From positions 62,175,270-62,239,269 of the forward strand of contig NC_092860.1 of NCBI RefSeq assembly GCF_032062135.1: DNA of 64,000 nucleotides, in the 5' to 3' direction. The notes below the pieces were generated by a model that saw only the letters and a program-made list of their open reading frames with translations, was not told where the DNA came from and did not search any database. The DNA is from Pyxicephalus adspersus. Taxonomy: Eukaryota; Chordata; Amphibia; Anura; Pyxicephalidae. How positions within the stretch are numbered: the first letter of the stretch is position 1; each line of letters begins with the position of its first letter. Shown piece after piece: positions 10,447 through 22,706 of the stretch. Made by a program: the position numbers and the translations under genes.

Positions 10447-11700
10447 TAACTGCGATTGATTTCATTTGTCATCATGCCTACAAATTGCCCTAATGATCCA
10501 GACACTTAATGGTACGGCCATATGATGGACTTGCTTCTGTAGGTGATGAGGAATGCGCTGGAGTTGCAGCCAGTTACAACCCCGAATCATCTGATCCTGA
10601 CTACTTGGCCGATGAAGATTCAGAACCAGAGACCTTTTCACAAGCAGAGCTTAATGATCTTGTTCTTGATCTAAATCTCTCCAAAGACAAAGCTGAACCT
10701 CTTGCTTCAAGGCTTAAAAAAAAGCACTTGCTTGCAAAGGGTGTAACTGTAACTCACTACAGAAAATGAAATCATAACTTGACAACGTTCTTCACTAGTG
10801 ATAGCTCACTGTGCTACTGTCATGATATAAATGCACTCTTTAACAGTTTGTCACAAGAGCATGTTTCATCTGAATGGCGTAGCTTTATTGATTCCTCTAA
10901 AAGAAGCTTGAAAGCAGTCTTACAGCATAATGGTAATTCCAAACCAAGTTTACTGATTGCCCATTACATTAACCTAAAAGAGTCCTATGATGACATGAAG
11001 TTACTACTTAAAGCAGTGCAGTATAAAACACACCAGTGGAACAAATGTGGGGATCTAAAGGTCATTGGCTTGCTGATGGGAATGCAAGGACGATTCACAA
11101 CATATTGCTGTTTCCTATGCCTGTGGGACAGCTACAGGAGACCATTATGTCAAGCGTAATTGGCTACCAAGAGATACCTATAAGCCCGGAACAAGCAGTG
11201 TCAAGTTTCTGCCTCTGGTTAATCCACATAAAATATTTCTGCCACCTCTCCATATCAAGTTAGGCTTGATAAAGAACCTTGTAAAGGCCATGGGTAAATC
11301 AAACGCCATGGGTTTTCAGTACCTTGTTGAGAAGTTTCCAAACATAAGCACTGCAAAAATGAAGGAAGGGATATTTATATGGCCACAGATCCGGTCTGTT
11401 TTGCAGGATGATGTTTTCAAACAATCTGTCTCAGCAGCTGAGCTAGAATCTTAGAATGCATTCAAGTGCCTGTGTGAAAATTTCCAGGGCAACCATAAGT
11501 CTCCTGCATACAAGGAAGGAGTTCAGAATCTGCTTGATTCATACCAGAAACTGGGTTGTCGCATGTCATTAAAAATACACATATAGAATTCTTCTCAGAA
11601 AATCTGACTACTGCTGGATGCTGTACCACATACTATCCAGACAAAGAGTACACAAGAAAATCATACTCTAAGCATTTCTGAAGAAACAATAGCACCTGAC
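10447..11700 (+). pseudogene. unclassified transposon-like gene family, copy A
   Basis: Plus-strand remnant of an apparently intronless protein also present at 32345-33290 on the other strand. An acidic N-terminal block (10509-10769) precedes the conserved core at 10779-11159: SEWRSFIDSSKRSLKAV, then QHNGN, then CGDLKVIGLLMGMQGR and CFLCLWDSY. After a frame change come LPPLHIK-like and LGLIKNLVKAMGKSNAMGF (11240-11330) and a C-terminal TRKSYSKHF block near 11650. Conserved acidic residues (FID, C-x-D-x-K) and a C-x2-C next to WDS invite comparison with Zn-containing DDE transposases, but that is inference. I recognise the family as a recurrent hypothetical animal protein and cannot place it in a named superfamily. 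Several stops make it non-functional. Confidence 0.65.
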
Positions 11701-13790
11701 TGACACTGTTCAGTAGATCTATATTACAGTGTGCCTTATTTTACTTCACACTGAAGATGTATTAACATTAACTTCAATGGTGCTTACGCTTTAGTACAAA
11801 ATACATGCACCTACAAAGTTAACTATAATAGTACTCATAACTCAGGAACTGTACATAATAGGAAAAAAACTGAAAACAGATCTAAAATTGAAAAAACTGA
11901 TTTAGAAAAGTTTGCTGTTGTTTCTGATGATTATCAAAACTATTTTTTTGTTGACCTGTGTAATTGGACTATTAATCCATGACTAGATTTAGTGATATAG
12001 ACGCTCAATTTCTTTAAAGGTCATACAATGATTGGTAAGTGTATTGCTAGCACAACAGTGAGGTATAGAGATTGTTTGTTGTCTTTTAGCAATCATACCA
12101 GAATGCAAATGTTTAATTAACTTTTTTTTTTGGGTTTATATGTTTTGTTTTGCTTTTTTTAAATACTTTATATATTACGTATTACAGTACAGTTAGGGAG
12201 TGGACAACAGGTTAAAACATATGCAATACACATTACCAGCTTGCATTTTCTGCTCCAAAGGGGTGTGTAAAAGCTTTGATTGATGAAGTTGTCTCTTTTT
12301 CTAGAAGCCAAATGCCTTTGGGATTTGCAGTTAGAATCAGTTAGTATAGGCCAACCCGAATTCTTGCCAAAATGACAAGCCCTTAATAAACCCTCAGTAC
12401 CAAGCCTCCAAAAGGATAGCTCTTCTACACCCAATGTGAAAAGGGTTACCAACATTAGGGAAGGGGGAGACAGAGATAGGCCTAGAGACACAGGAAGGGA
12501 TTTAGGGTCACCCCAATGGTAGAATGGGAGTATAACATAATAATACAATTTATTTCTCTTCATGATCCCCTTGGCTCTATATGTTGTATGTAAGTCTGAA
12601 TGACTGACTGTAGAGCCCCTGGAAAACAGATTTAAAAGACTATGGATAAGATCATAAGTATTTCTATTGATGATAGATCTGGGATCCAGAACCAGAGGGT
12701 CCTGGAAGGATTGGTTGGGCTAGACACTCCATCCTGCTTCCAGGGCAGAAATTGAGAATGGGAAAACCTGGCCAATGATAATAAAAATGCTGACCAAAGA
12801 CAGGTGGCCCATCTGTGTGTAGCCTGGGAGAGCAGAGGAGCATCTAGGGCCAATACCTCTAAAGAATGTCAGAAACAGAGACAGGTGGTTAATTTTGTGT
12901 TTTTTTCTGTCTTGCTGTGAATATTCTGATCCCCTGTGAGGGAAAACCCTGGAATGTGTTTTCTGTGGATGTTTTTTTTTTTTAAAAGTGGGAAAATATA
13001 TTCAACGAACATTGATCAACACATTTGTCTTGACTCTACTGGCTTTTTAACACATAATATCCTGTTATTAAGTAGGGCACTTCATGGACCTGAATTCATC
13101 AAGCAGCAATGGGACTTATTATAAATGGACCAATTTGCAGAGAATTACATCAAACAGTTCATTAATCAGATTGCCTGCAGTCTTAAAGCAGAACTTCAGT
13201 CAAAAGTAGCAAGACAAAATAAATAGCCCAATAAAAATATAGCTTTTGCTGCAATATTCACTTTCAAGTACCAAAGTACTTTTTTCAGCAGCTAGGTGTC
13301 CTCACTCCAATGTCTAGCATCATTTAAACAACTTTCTCTGAGCAAATGAGATGTGCTTTTAGCATGTCTCTTGTTAGCACATGAATTGACTGACACCTTG
13401 TTCTGCTTCTTCTTCTTACACTCCAACTTTGCTGAACAGTGCCTGCTAAATATTGATGCCAAATAAATGGTAAGTACTTGCACTGCTTGCATTTAAACAA
13501 TACAATTACAGATGTATTTATTATTACCCAGCGGTATTGCAGCAGTATTTTAATGTGTGCCTTTTGTCACTCAGGGTAATTTACCCATATAAGCAGTGCT
13601 ATATTCTCAGAATATGAGGAATCCATGACCTATGTTATTTTTATTATTGCGTATTTTTAGCAGCTCGCATTACAATTGGTCATTACCGGAAATCCACTTC
13701 TAGGAATCACTGGAGTTCACTAAGAACAAACTAAATAGGATTATGACCAACTTCAAGTTGAATTGTATGCTCAAGAAAAGAATGCCCATG
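11701..13790. other. no gene recognised
   Basis: AT-rich sequence. A 131-codon minus-strand frame at 12168-12563 has no conserved motif and is not called. A short stretch near 13188 (AAAGCAGAACTTCAGTCAAAAG) resembles one terminus of the MITE at 47700-48238 but has no partner. Confidence 0.5.
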
Positions 13791-13794
13791 ACTT

Positions 13795-13990
13795 AACGAC
13801 TTCTCGGTTCTTTCTCTTTATCCCCCCACCCCTTTTTTTCTTTTCTTCTCTATTTTCTTTGTTTTTAACTTGGTTTTCTAGTTTATATAGCCATATACAT
13901 AGTGGACCAAGCACTTCTTATTTTTGTATAGCCCGCCTATTTTTTTTCTTTATCTGGATGTTCTTGATTTCTTACTTTTGTAATTTTAAT
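13795..13990. repeat. pyrimidine-rich low-complexity tract
   Basis: Strongly T/C-biased on the plus strand (runs such as CCCCCCACCCC and TTTTTTTCTTTTCTTCTC). The hydrophobic reading frame through it is a composition artefact. Confidence 0.7.
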
Positions 13991-15730
13991 ACAAACTTCT
14001 CTAAAAAAAATGATAATCCAAAGCACACCTACTAATGTTTGGGGCGGGCTGATTGGGGAGGCATTTCAGATCAATGTTTCCTTTAATGCAGAAGACATGC
14101 GGAGCTCCTATTGGGAAGAAGGGTTGCTCAGCCAGGGAATAAAGACTTGTTTTCCCTCTCCATGCCAAATGAACCCGGCACACATAGGAGAAGGAGAAAG
14201 GATGATTGGGAAGTCTTACTAAAATTACTGGTATTAGGCCTCTGCAAATTGCATACATCCCCATATTATTCAGAAATTCCCCAAATGCCACCCAAAATGC
14301 ACCACATTGCTCAACAGTTCCCCTCAGTGTTCTCCAGTACCCCCCCCCACAGTGCCACTTCAGCCTACAGTGCCCCCTCTACATTCCCAAACCTCCCACA
14401 CTAACCCTTAGCCACCTACAGAGCCTCTGTCAATGTCAATCATTGTCTCACAAAGCCCTAATTTCTCAACAGTGAAGCCCAACCTACTGCAGAACTCTAT
14501 ATACAACACAAAGCCCCCATACCTCTCACTAAGCAGTCCTCTTACTAACCACCAGGTAATGTTTCTCCCCCCTGATCACTGAGCCGTGGACATTCTACTT
14601 TTTACTCACAACCAACAACCGTGTAGTTTCTCCTTTTACCTCCCACCAATACCAAGACATTTTTTTGCTCTACCTCACACTGACACTTGGGTATTTTACC
14701 TTTTACGTAACAATGTAAAACATTTGATCAGCCCATTGTAGCATTTTTTCCCTACTGACTACAAATATTTGGGCATTTACACCTCCTTCCGATGCCTCCA
14801 CCAATGTCCACCAACACAATACAATAGGCGTGTTGCAACCATTGTCTCCATCTTGGCATGGTGCACTGATCAAGCTGCAACCATTGTAACGTAGCAGCAT
14901 TTAATTCTGGACAATCGGCATCAGTCGCTACTAACACATACTTCTCTTCTTTTCTTCACAGATTTTTTTCTGCAGGAATCTATCAAACTCCAAATAAATA
15001 TTTAAAATTTTTTAAGGCTGTTGGTTTTTTGTAACACAAGGAAATTACATTTGAATATGAAATTAATACTGAATATTTTCCTAATGTTAAAGTAACTGTG
15101 CACACTTTGCACAGTACACTTAAAAAAAACTGTCCCTGCCATGAATAGGGTAGTTGCTTGTAATTGTCTTTGATGACAAAGGTTTCCAGTCCTTTCCTGT
15201 GTTTAGTCACCTTTGCTAAAAACACAAAGAATGGACAGCAACTGAGTGGTTGAAGGGGTAAAGGCTGTTCATTTAGCATAGTTAATATTCAAGTTGCAAT
15301 TTGAATAATCATTCTGCAAACATAAATTTGTTTTTAGTAAATAGAGGGATGCACTGTTTTGAATAATCCAATTAAAAGCAGGACTTTTTTAGCATGTGAC
15401 ATGTGGCTATGTAATGTTAAAACAGTGTCATCCTATTCACTGACATTCAGCCTGTAATGTGAACAGTTATGTTGCTAAGGAATCTGCATCTGCTTCTTTA
15501 GTAAATCAACCCCTTTTCTGACCTTTGAAGAATATGCTAGTTTTGAGGCTGCTAAAATTATAAAAGTTTAGGTTAAATATAAATATAATATAGATAGATA
15601 GATATAAAATAGAAGTTTCAGATTCACTTAGAAATGACACAACATCTAATTTATTATTATGCAGCCCAGCAGTCAAATGGTAGAGGTTATTTAGGGTTGT
15701 CAACCTCAATTAACATTTTTGGCATTCCTG
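13991..15730. other. no gene recognised
   Basis: Contains a C- and A-rich patch (14230-14700) with short reiterations of CAGTGCC and CCTACAG, but no identifiable repeat family or coding region. Confidence 0.45.
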
Positions 15731-16200
15731 TTTTCTTAAACATTCCTGTTTTGTTTCAGGAGAGAAACCTCATGCTTTGCTGGTTGAGTGTTAGAGCAGC
15801 TTGCAGTCTTCAAGTCAACTTCGAATTCTGCATCAAATTAAAGTGTGCTTGATGAAAAACTGTCAATAAATCTAGTAACATGTTCATGCATACTAGAAAA
15901 TGCACAAAGAAAAAAAGAAAATAAATTGAAGGGTAATAGACTGGCCTAATCAAAATCTCCCTAATTTTCTTAAACATGTGCATTTCAGAGAGGAACCTCA
16001 TGCTTTGCTGGTTGAGTGTTAGAGCAGCTTGCAGTCTTCAAGTCAACTTCGAATTCCGCATCAAATAAATTGTGCTTGATGAAAAACTGTCAATAAATCT
16101 AGTAACATGTTCATGCATTCTAGAAAATCCACAAAGAAAAAAAAAAAAAAAAAAAAGGGTAATGGACTGGCCCAATCAAAATCTCCCTAACTGAATCCTG
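15731..16200. repeat. two-copy tandem duplication, ~229-bp period
   Basis: The stretch from TTTTCTTAAACAT (15731) through GGGTAATAGACTGGCC recurs from 15965 to about 16190. The TTTCAG word falls at 15754 and 15983, giving a period of 229. The copies are nearly identical (for example GAGTGTTAGAGCAGCTTGC in both). The A-rich segment near the end of the unit is expanded to a long pure A run (about 16137-16156) in the second copy. Confidence 0.9.
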
Positions 16201-16320
16201 CTAAAAAGTTGTGGGGGATTTAAACCAGGCATTTCATGCATGGAAACCCACCCATGGAAACATCTTGCTACTGCGTTGATCTGAGAGAGAGTAGGCAGTT
16301 TTGGAAAAGGAAATATATTC

Positions 16321-16400
16321 TGCCTGTTGGCCTGTTGTTAGTTGAGGTGGTGTTTCATTTTGCATCTGCAGGTGGCACTGTTATGCATAAAGAATGCTTT
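16321..16400. repeat. dispersed repeat, partner at 18660-18737
   Basis: Shares GTTAGTTGAGGTGGTGTTTC, then GCATCTG and TTATG-ATAAAGA with the later copy in the same orientation, about 2.3 kb apart. The family is unknown. Confidence 0.6.
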
Positions 16401-16885
16401 ATGATAACCAAGCAGGAAACAGGCTACATGATGTAGTGTAGACTAGCATTTTACAGGGTCTCAGAGTATCATACCTCTAAACATAAAGTGGCAAAGTGGG
16501 TGGAGCATGGCCAGGTGTGGTTAAAGCATGATAAACACTATTGACGAAAATGAAAACAGAGACCATTCAGGGTACCACATACATAATAACAGAGTAATAT
16601 ATGTAATATATTAGTACACACTGGGAACGGTCCCTCAATGTCAACCACAGCCAGCACAGAAGTTTGTGGTAAAAATGTAAAAGGGAAATATATGTGATTT
16701 CCCAAAACAGTTCACAACAAGACAAAAAGGTTTATGCAGTTCCGGATAATCAAAGCAATAGGTCCCTAAATCTGATTTATTTTACACATTTAACATGCCT
16801 AATAATGATTTTCACTACAGTCAAAACATGTGTAGTAGGCATGCAGCTAAAAAATTACCAGCTCTGGATGTTCATGCTGACATAC

Positions 16886-17235
16886 AGTTAGGTTCATAAA
16901 TATTTGGACAGAGACAACGTTTTTCTTATTTTGGTTCTGTACATTACCACAATTAATTTTAAATGAAACAACTCAGATGCAATTGAACTGCAGACTTTCA
17001 GCTTTAATTCAGTGGGTTGAACAAAAAGATTGCATAAAAATGTGAGGAACTAAAGCCTTTTTTTTTTTACACAATCACTTCATTTCAGGGGCTCAAAAGT
17101 AATTGGACAAATTCAAAAGCTGAAAATAAAATGTTAATTTCTAATACTTGGTTGAAAACCCTTTGCTGGCAATGACAGCCTGTAGTCTTGAACTCATGGA
17201 TATCACCAGATGCTGGGTTTCCTCCTTTTTTTGTT
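16886..17235 (-). mobile_element. Tc1-like transposon, 3' end only
   Basis: On the minus strand the last codons of a Tc1 transposase are in frame (HLVISMSSRLQAVIASKGF and a few more to a stop), followed by a 3' UTR and the terminal inverted repeat. On the plus strand that repeat begins CAGTTAGGTTCATAAATATT after a TA dinucleotide, as expected for Tc1 target sites. The sequence diverges above about 17235, so most of the transposase has been lost. Confidence 0.8.
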
Positions 17236-18659
17236 TGGTCTTTAGTTGGGTGGTCATTGGAAACATCTGTCTGAACAGTGCACACAAGCCTTCTTCTGCA
17301 AATGTCTTCAGGATCAACTTGCTTGAAAACGGTTATCCCATCACTATGACTCCTTGTTCAAGTCATATACATATCAGCAGTAGTGCTCCTCAGTCCTACA
17401 AGGAACCTTTTTTTTAATCCCTCACTGCATAAGGAAACACAAATCTGCCATCTGAAAAACTTGTCAATATTACCAAATAAGATAACAAACAAGGAAGATC
17501 TGAAAGTCCTAAAAATTATGTAAAAGAAGTTCTATCGGGACAGTGCCCACAACTGGATTGCTCCTTTACCCTATCTTAACAATAGAGAACAAGCAAAATC
17601 GCCTAAATATCTTAAGCAAACCTTTAGGAAGCATCCAGCCATGAAAGCATTTTTTTCAACTTCATGAGCTGTTTGAGAATGAGCATGCAGAAAAAGCCAT
17701 AGCACTGCAACCAAACGAATGTCCCACCTTTGGGCAAGCTTAGGGCAAGATCCAGTCCTTTGCTCATTCCCTTTCTGCCCTCTCTGCTCGTTGTCTTGCG
17801 GGGAAGGGGGCGCGTGCATCCCATGTTCCTCCATGAGATCCTTCTGCCAGGAGAGGGAGATTCCTGAGCATGCTCAATTTTTGCTCCCTCAGAGTGGGCG
17901 TGTACTGTATACTGCTCCCCGCCCACCTCGTACTGCGCGATAATCCTACCTTGTGCAGCAGCAGCATGAGAGCTTTGTCTTTGTCCATGTTGCAGTCATT
18001 ATCCCCATGTAAACCTTCATATCTCTACTGAGTGTCATAGAAACTTCAGCCCCCTAAAAATAACAAGATGACAGATCCGGGGTCAAAAGCATCCTAGTCC
18101 TAATAACAAGCAGGGATCTTTTCTAATTAAGGGGGGATATTTCTAGACCTTGGTTCCCAAATTAAGTTTGCATGTTAGGGACCCCCGGGGGCCACTTCCA
18201 TGGCTCGTTTACAATACCTAAAGACGGCGTCCAGACTGGCGGTGAGGAATATGGCAGCAATATACTTGATTATAAGGGATTGGCAATATCTTCTTCTCAC
18301 TAATACCCAGGACATGCTCATTCTTATCTTCATCTGTACAAAATTGCTTTAAATAGGCCCAAGGTCATGGAAGCCTTCCCTGCTGACCTGGCAAAAAGGA
18401 TAGAAAATCTTGACCTTCAAACAGACACTCTGTATTTGGCAGGGTGAAGCCTACGAAACTACTGACTCATTGGCAAGATCTCTAATATGTTTCCAAGTCA
18501 AGATGGATGAATAAGGAATGTAGAAGTCAACAAAGCCAGAAGAGGAACCTGCACAATCCTTTATTATACTGTTACATCCTTGAGAACTGAAAATGTGCTA
18601 ATGTTTTTTCTAGTATGTTTAAGTGGCATCTTTACAGATGCAAGGCAGTAAGTATTTTG
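17236..18659. other. no gene recognised
   Basis: Includes a GC-richer segment at 17700-17950. No coding or repeat family was identified. Confidence 0.45.
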
Positions 18660-18737
18660 CCCTTTTGCTAATTGTTAGTTGAGGTGGTGTTTCATTATGC
18701 ATCTGTAGGTAACGCTGTTATGTATAAAGACTGCTAT
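18660..18737. repeat. dispersed repeat, partner at 16321-16400
   Basis: Direct repeat of the 16321-16400 segment, lying just upstream of the CR1 element. Confidence 0.6.
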
Positions 18738-18897
18738 ACATATTTTGTAGTTATCTGTTTGATAGAATGTATAGTTACAAGTTAGTTATATATTAGTGTT
18801 TTTTCATTGCCTACATATTCATGTTATGCTGTATGATGTATAACATAGAACATGTTCTGGGATGTAGATGAGAATATAATTTATATATAAATTTCCC

Positions 18898-19812
18898 ATG
18901 TTACAAACAAACATTGGATTGTGCAGTACTACTTGTACTGAAAAACAAAATGATTTGGCAAACAAGGATGGTAAATGCAGCAATGGTTTAAAGAGCCCGT
19001 TCACCAACGCTAGAAGTCTAGCAAACAAGTTGGAAGCCTTAATGAGTGAAGAGAATTATGACTTAGTTGGTATTGCTGAATCCTGGCCATGTTCTTCACA
19101 TGACTGGGCTGTCAATATTCCTGGGTATACTCTCTTTCGTAAAGACAGAGTCAAACGAAAGGGTGGTGGTGTCTGTCTGTATGTGAGAAGTGATCTGAAA
19201 GTGAATGTGAAAGAAGAAATTGTGGAGGGAACAAGCGATGAGGTCGAGGCATTATGGGTGGAGTTGAATTTGGGGTTAAATAACACACAAATAATTATTG
19301 GAGTCTGCTATAGGCCCCCCAGTGCTAAGGAAGAAATGGAAAATCAACTACTAGCACAGATAGAAAAAAATGGAAGTGTTTTAATCATGGGAGATTTCAA
19401 CTACCCTGACATTGACTGGAGTAATGGCACTACAGAAACAGCCAAAGGGAGGACATTTTTGAATTTAATACAAGATAATTTTATGGCACAGTTTATAGAA
19501 GCCCCAACTAGAAATGATACTCTGCTGGACCTACTACTTTCTAACAATGCAGAGCTTATAACAAATTTGCAAATAAAAAAGAATCTGGGTAGCAGTGACC
19601 ATATTATGATTTCATTTAATGTTAGCTGTAAACAGGAAGCAAAAACAGGAAAGATAAAAACATTTAATTTTAGGAGAGCAAATTTTCCATTATTAAGGGC
19701 GGCTCTCTGTGACTTGGACTGGGAGACAATATTGTCCTCAAAGAACACAGAACAGAAATGGGAATGTTTCAAGTCTGTTCTACAAAAGCAAACTGAAAAA
19801 TATATTAATTAA
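18898..19812 (+). pseudogene. CR1 ORF2, apurinic-type endonuclease domain
   Basis: A 304-codon open segment holding a nearly intact APE endonuclease, the domain that nicks target DNA for target-primed reverse transcription. Visible motifs in order are NARSLANKLEAL, VGIAESW (catalytic Glu), GYTLFRKDR, GGGVCLYVR, GVCYRPP, GDFNYPDIDW (catalytic Asp/Asn) and the terminal LGSSDH (catalytic Asp-His). The stop at 19812 is caused by sequence loss. Relative to CR1 copy 2, roughly 100 nt that encode an MWLTADVKNAIKNK-like segment are missing here. The methionine at 18898 is not necessarily the original start. Confidence 0.88.
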
Positions 19813-21035
19813 TATAAAAATTAAGGATCACCTTCATCATTTGAAACCTATCAAGAATATAACAAAAGATGTAAAAAGGAGATAAAATGTGCAAAACTTA
19901 AAAATGAAAGACTGATTGCAAAGGAAAATAGGGCAAACCCCCAAAAATTTTTCAAATATATTAATAGCAAAAAGTTCAGATCTGAGCATGTAGGCCCCTT
20001 AAAGGATGTCGCTAGGTTGGTAGCTGCGGATAAAAACAAGGCAGATTTACTAAACACTTTTTTTAGCTCTGTGTACACGAAGGAAAATGGCAGAGCTCAA
20101 GTCCAAATTCATATTAGCAAAGTCACTGCCTTAAATGAGTCACAATGGCTCAGAATAGACATGATTGAGAAACAGCTGGGAAAAATTAAGGTTGACAAAG
20201 CACCAGGACCTGATGGATTACATCCACGTGTCCTAAAAGAGCTAAGCTCAGTTATTTCAAAGCCATTATTTCTAATTTTTAGAGACTCTTTAGTCACTGG
20301 CAAGGTACCGATGGATTGGCGTAAGGCCAATGTGGTTCCTATCTTCAAAAAGGTAAGTCATTACCAGGTAACTACAGACCCATTAGTTTAACGTCCATAG
20401 TTGGAAATCTCTGAGAGAGTTTGATAAAGAGTAAAAAAGTTTCTGATAGAAAATATTATTATAAGTGATAGTCAGCATGGCTTCAAGAAAGACAGAAGTT
20501 GTCAAACAAATTTACTCTCTTTTTATGAGGAAGTAAGTAAACAGGTAGACAGTGGAATAGCAGTTGATATAGTTTACTTGGACATTGCTAAAGCATTTGA
20601 CACTGTACAACACAGACGGTTAATATGCAAGTTAGGGTTGATAGGTTTAGAAAAGTCAATCTGTAAATGGATAGAGAACTGGCTTAAAGATCGCATCCAG
20701 TGAGTTGTAATTAATGATTCATACTCTGAATGGTCTAAGGTTATTAGTGGACCTTTACTGTTTAACATCTTCATAAATGATATAGATTTTAGGATTAAAA
20801 GTACCATTTCTGTGTTGCAGATGACACCAAACTATGTAATAGAATTAAGTCCATACAGGATGTCTATAATCTACAAGCAGACCTGCATGTACTGTTTGAT
20901 TGGGCAGCCAAATGGCAAATGACATTTAATATAGATAGATGTAAAATTATGCACTTGTGAGCTAACAACATGCATGTTTCATACTGTCTAGGGGGAATAC
21001 ATTTGGGGGAGTCAGAAATATAAAAGGATCTGGGG
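19813..21035 (+). pseudogene. CR1 ORF2, reverse-transcriptase domain
   Basis: The frame resumes at 20017 with NKADLLNTFFSSVYT. It then carries the CR1-type RT finger motif DKAPGPDGLHPRVLKEL (about 20195-20245) and WRKANVVPIFKK. Further on, through stops and frame changes, come SQHGFKKDRSC, a palm motif DIAKAFDTVQH and the catalytic box ADDTKL (about 20819-20835). The C-terminal part is cut off at 21035 by the hAT insertion. Several stops rule out activity. Confidence 0.88.
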
Positions 21036-21597
21036 TAGAGATGAGCGAATCGAAGCTGACAAAGTGGAATTCGACCTGAATTTCAGCAAAAATTCAACTT
21101 GCAACGAATCAGAATTTCCTTGCGATTCGTGGTAACGAATTTTAACAATGTTTTCTAAAATGGCAGCTACACGTGTGAGGACATGGGGCAAGGAACTCTG
21201 GGAAGGCGGGATGACCCATAATGCCATGCATGCAGCCAATCAGCAGCCAGCCAGCCCTGTGAAGTCACACCCCTTTAAATAGCCTCAGCCATCCTGGATT
21301 AAGACATTTTACAGCGTTCTGAGTGCAGGGAGAGACGTGTGCAGGCGCTAGGGAGAATGTTAGGGGAAACCTCTTTGTGATAAAAAAAACTGAAAAAAAC
21401 GATTTATAAGTGCAGGGAAAGGATAGGAAGGAATCATTTCACAGCAGCTTAGTGCAGGGAGAGACGTCAGAAGGTGCTAGGGACAGTGCTAAAAAAGCTA
21501 TTTACAAGTGCAGGGAAAGATTATTTGGGGATCCAAATAGCCAATATACAGCTCTGTCATTCCATCAATTTATAATTCCAGAAAAATATATATGCAC

Positions 21598-21815
21598 TTT
21601 ACTGTTGCAGTTATTTGTGATCAAAGCGTTTAGTGATGTATTTCAGTACAAAAATACAAATATATTCTCAGTTCACGTCTGCAGTTATATGTGGTGAAAG
21701 CATTTAGTGACGTATTTGAGTACAAAAAGAAAAATATATACAAAGTTCACTGTTGCAGTAATTTGTGGTAAAAGCGTTTAGTGGCCTATTTCTGTACAAA
21801 AAAAAATATATATGC
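21598..21815. repeat. three tandem ~74-bp units in the leader of hAT copy 2
   Basis: GCAGTTAT-like words at 21607, 21681 and 21755 mark three units with 74-bp spacing. Each contains AAGCGTTTAGTG-like and TACAAAAA segments. Just upstream, 21311-21520 holds a separate imperfect duplication around GTGCAGGGAGAGACGT. Confidence 0.8.
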
Positions 21816-21868
21816 GTCGCTTTTAGGTGTGTTTTATTTGCTTTCAATTTATTTAGTTCAAGTGAAAG

Positions 21869-22706
21869 TATGTCAGACAGAGAAGTGGCAGGCCATGCAC
21901 AGAGGAGTGGCAGAGGCCTAAATGTTTCTGGCACAGGCAGAGTTTGCAGGAGAGTAAGGGGGCGTGTCAGCAGGAGTCGCAGCAAGAGGCCTGAGCTCCC
22001 GGTGTCATCTAGCGGTCGTGTCTTGACCAGCAACACAGCTATTCTTGATTGGTTAACTCGGTCATCCACTTCATCCCAAGTGACATCAGACACCCCCAGC
22101 CAACAGTCCGTGGGTTTGTCAGACACAACCCTTAGTTGGCATGGCCTGGGAGCAAACCCTGTGCCCTCAACTGTCTTCAACTTCTCAACTTGCCTCTGTC
22201 CTTTGCTGTTCCCTCAGAAGTATTGTATGCTGTGGGCTCAGCTCCACTTTACAGCGAGGACGAGCTAGTAGAGGACAGTCAGCAGCTACTGCCCAGCCAA
22301 GATCTGGAGGAGACATCCTCCGCTTTTATTTGCTAGGCCGGCAAGTAGTGATGAGGAGAGTGGCGTGGGAGGTGGTGTTGTGAGCGGTCAGGCTCCTGAC
22401 CCAGAGACGGTTGAGGAGGACATCAGTGACGTGCATACACTATTTGATGATGATGAAGCCGATCGCACTTGGGAGACGGGTGAAGAGGGTGGCAGCTTGC
22501 CCGTGGGGCAGCGGCTTAGCCAGCAAGGTGGTAGCATGGCTGGTAGTCAGCAGGGTGGCAGCAGTGGGAGGTCGGGAGCCAAACGTGCCTGGGGTAGACC
22601 ACATGCTTCGCAGCAGCCTACCTGCCCGGGAAGTAGTGGTGCAGGGGTTCATGGAGGCAGCAGCGGTAGCATTGAAATTCCACCCTCCATATGTTCGACC
22701 GACTAA
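21869..22706 (+). pseudogene. N-terminal part of hAT copy 2 transposase gene
   Basis: The frame opens with MSDREVAGHAQRSGRG and a basic Arg/Ser-rich stretch, then AILDWLTRSSTSSQVTSD, the counterpart of a leader segment in hAT copy 1. Frameshifts near 22140 and 22330 move the reading to an acidic segment (EEDISDVHTLFDDDEADRTW) and a Gly/Ser-rich linker ending at 22706. The BED finger that should follow is missing. The region has no catalytic motif. Confidence 0.55.

Larger units (their letters stand above)
18890..21035 (+). mobile_element. CR1-clade LINE (copy 1), interrupted at its 3' side by hAT copy 2
   Basis: Starts in the ORF1-ORF2 spacer, with sequence shared with 62800-63020 (TTGGATTGTGCAGTACTA). 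It runs through the endonuclease and most of the reverse transcriptase and stops abruptly at 21035, where a hAT terminus begins. A second, minus-strand copy at 38055-42290 supplies the sequence that should follow. Confidence 0.9.

Noticed and set aside
12168..12563. 131-codon minus-strand frame
   Set aside because: No conserved motif, no splice or start support, and no related copy in the window.
13763..14035. Hydrophobic 90-codon frame suggesting membrane segments
   Set aside because: It comes from a pyrimidine-rich tract; Phe, Leu and Ser excess is compositional.
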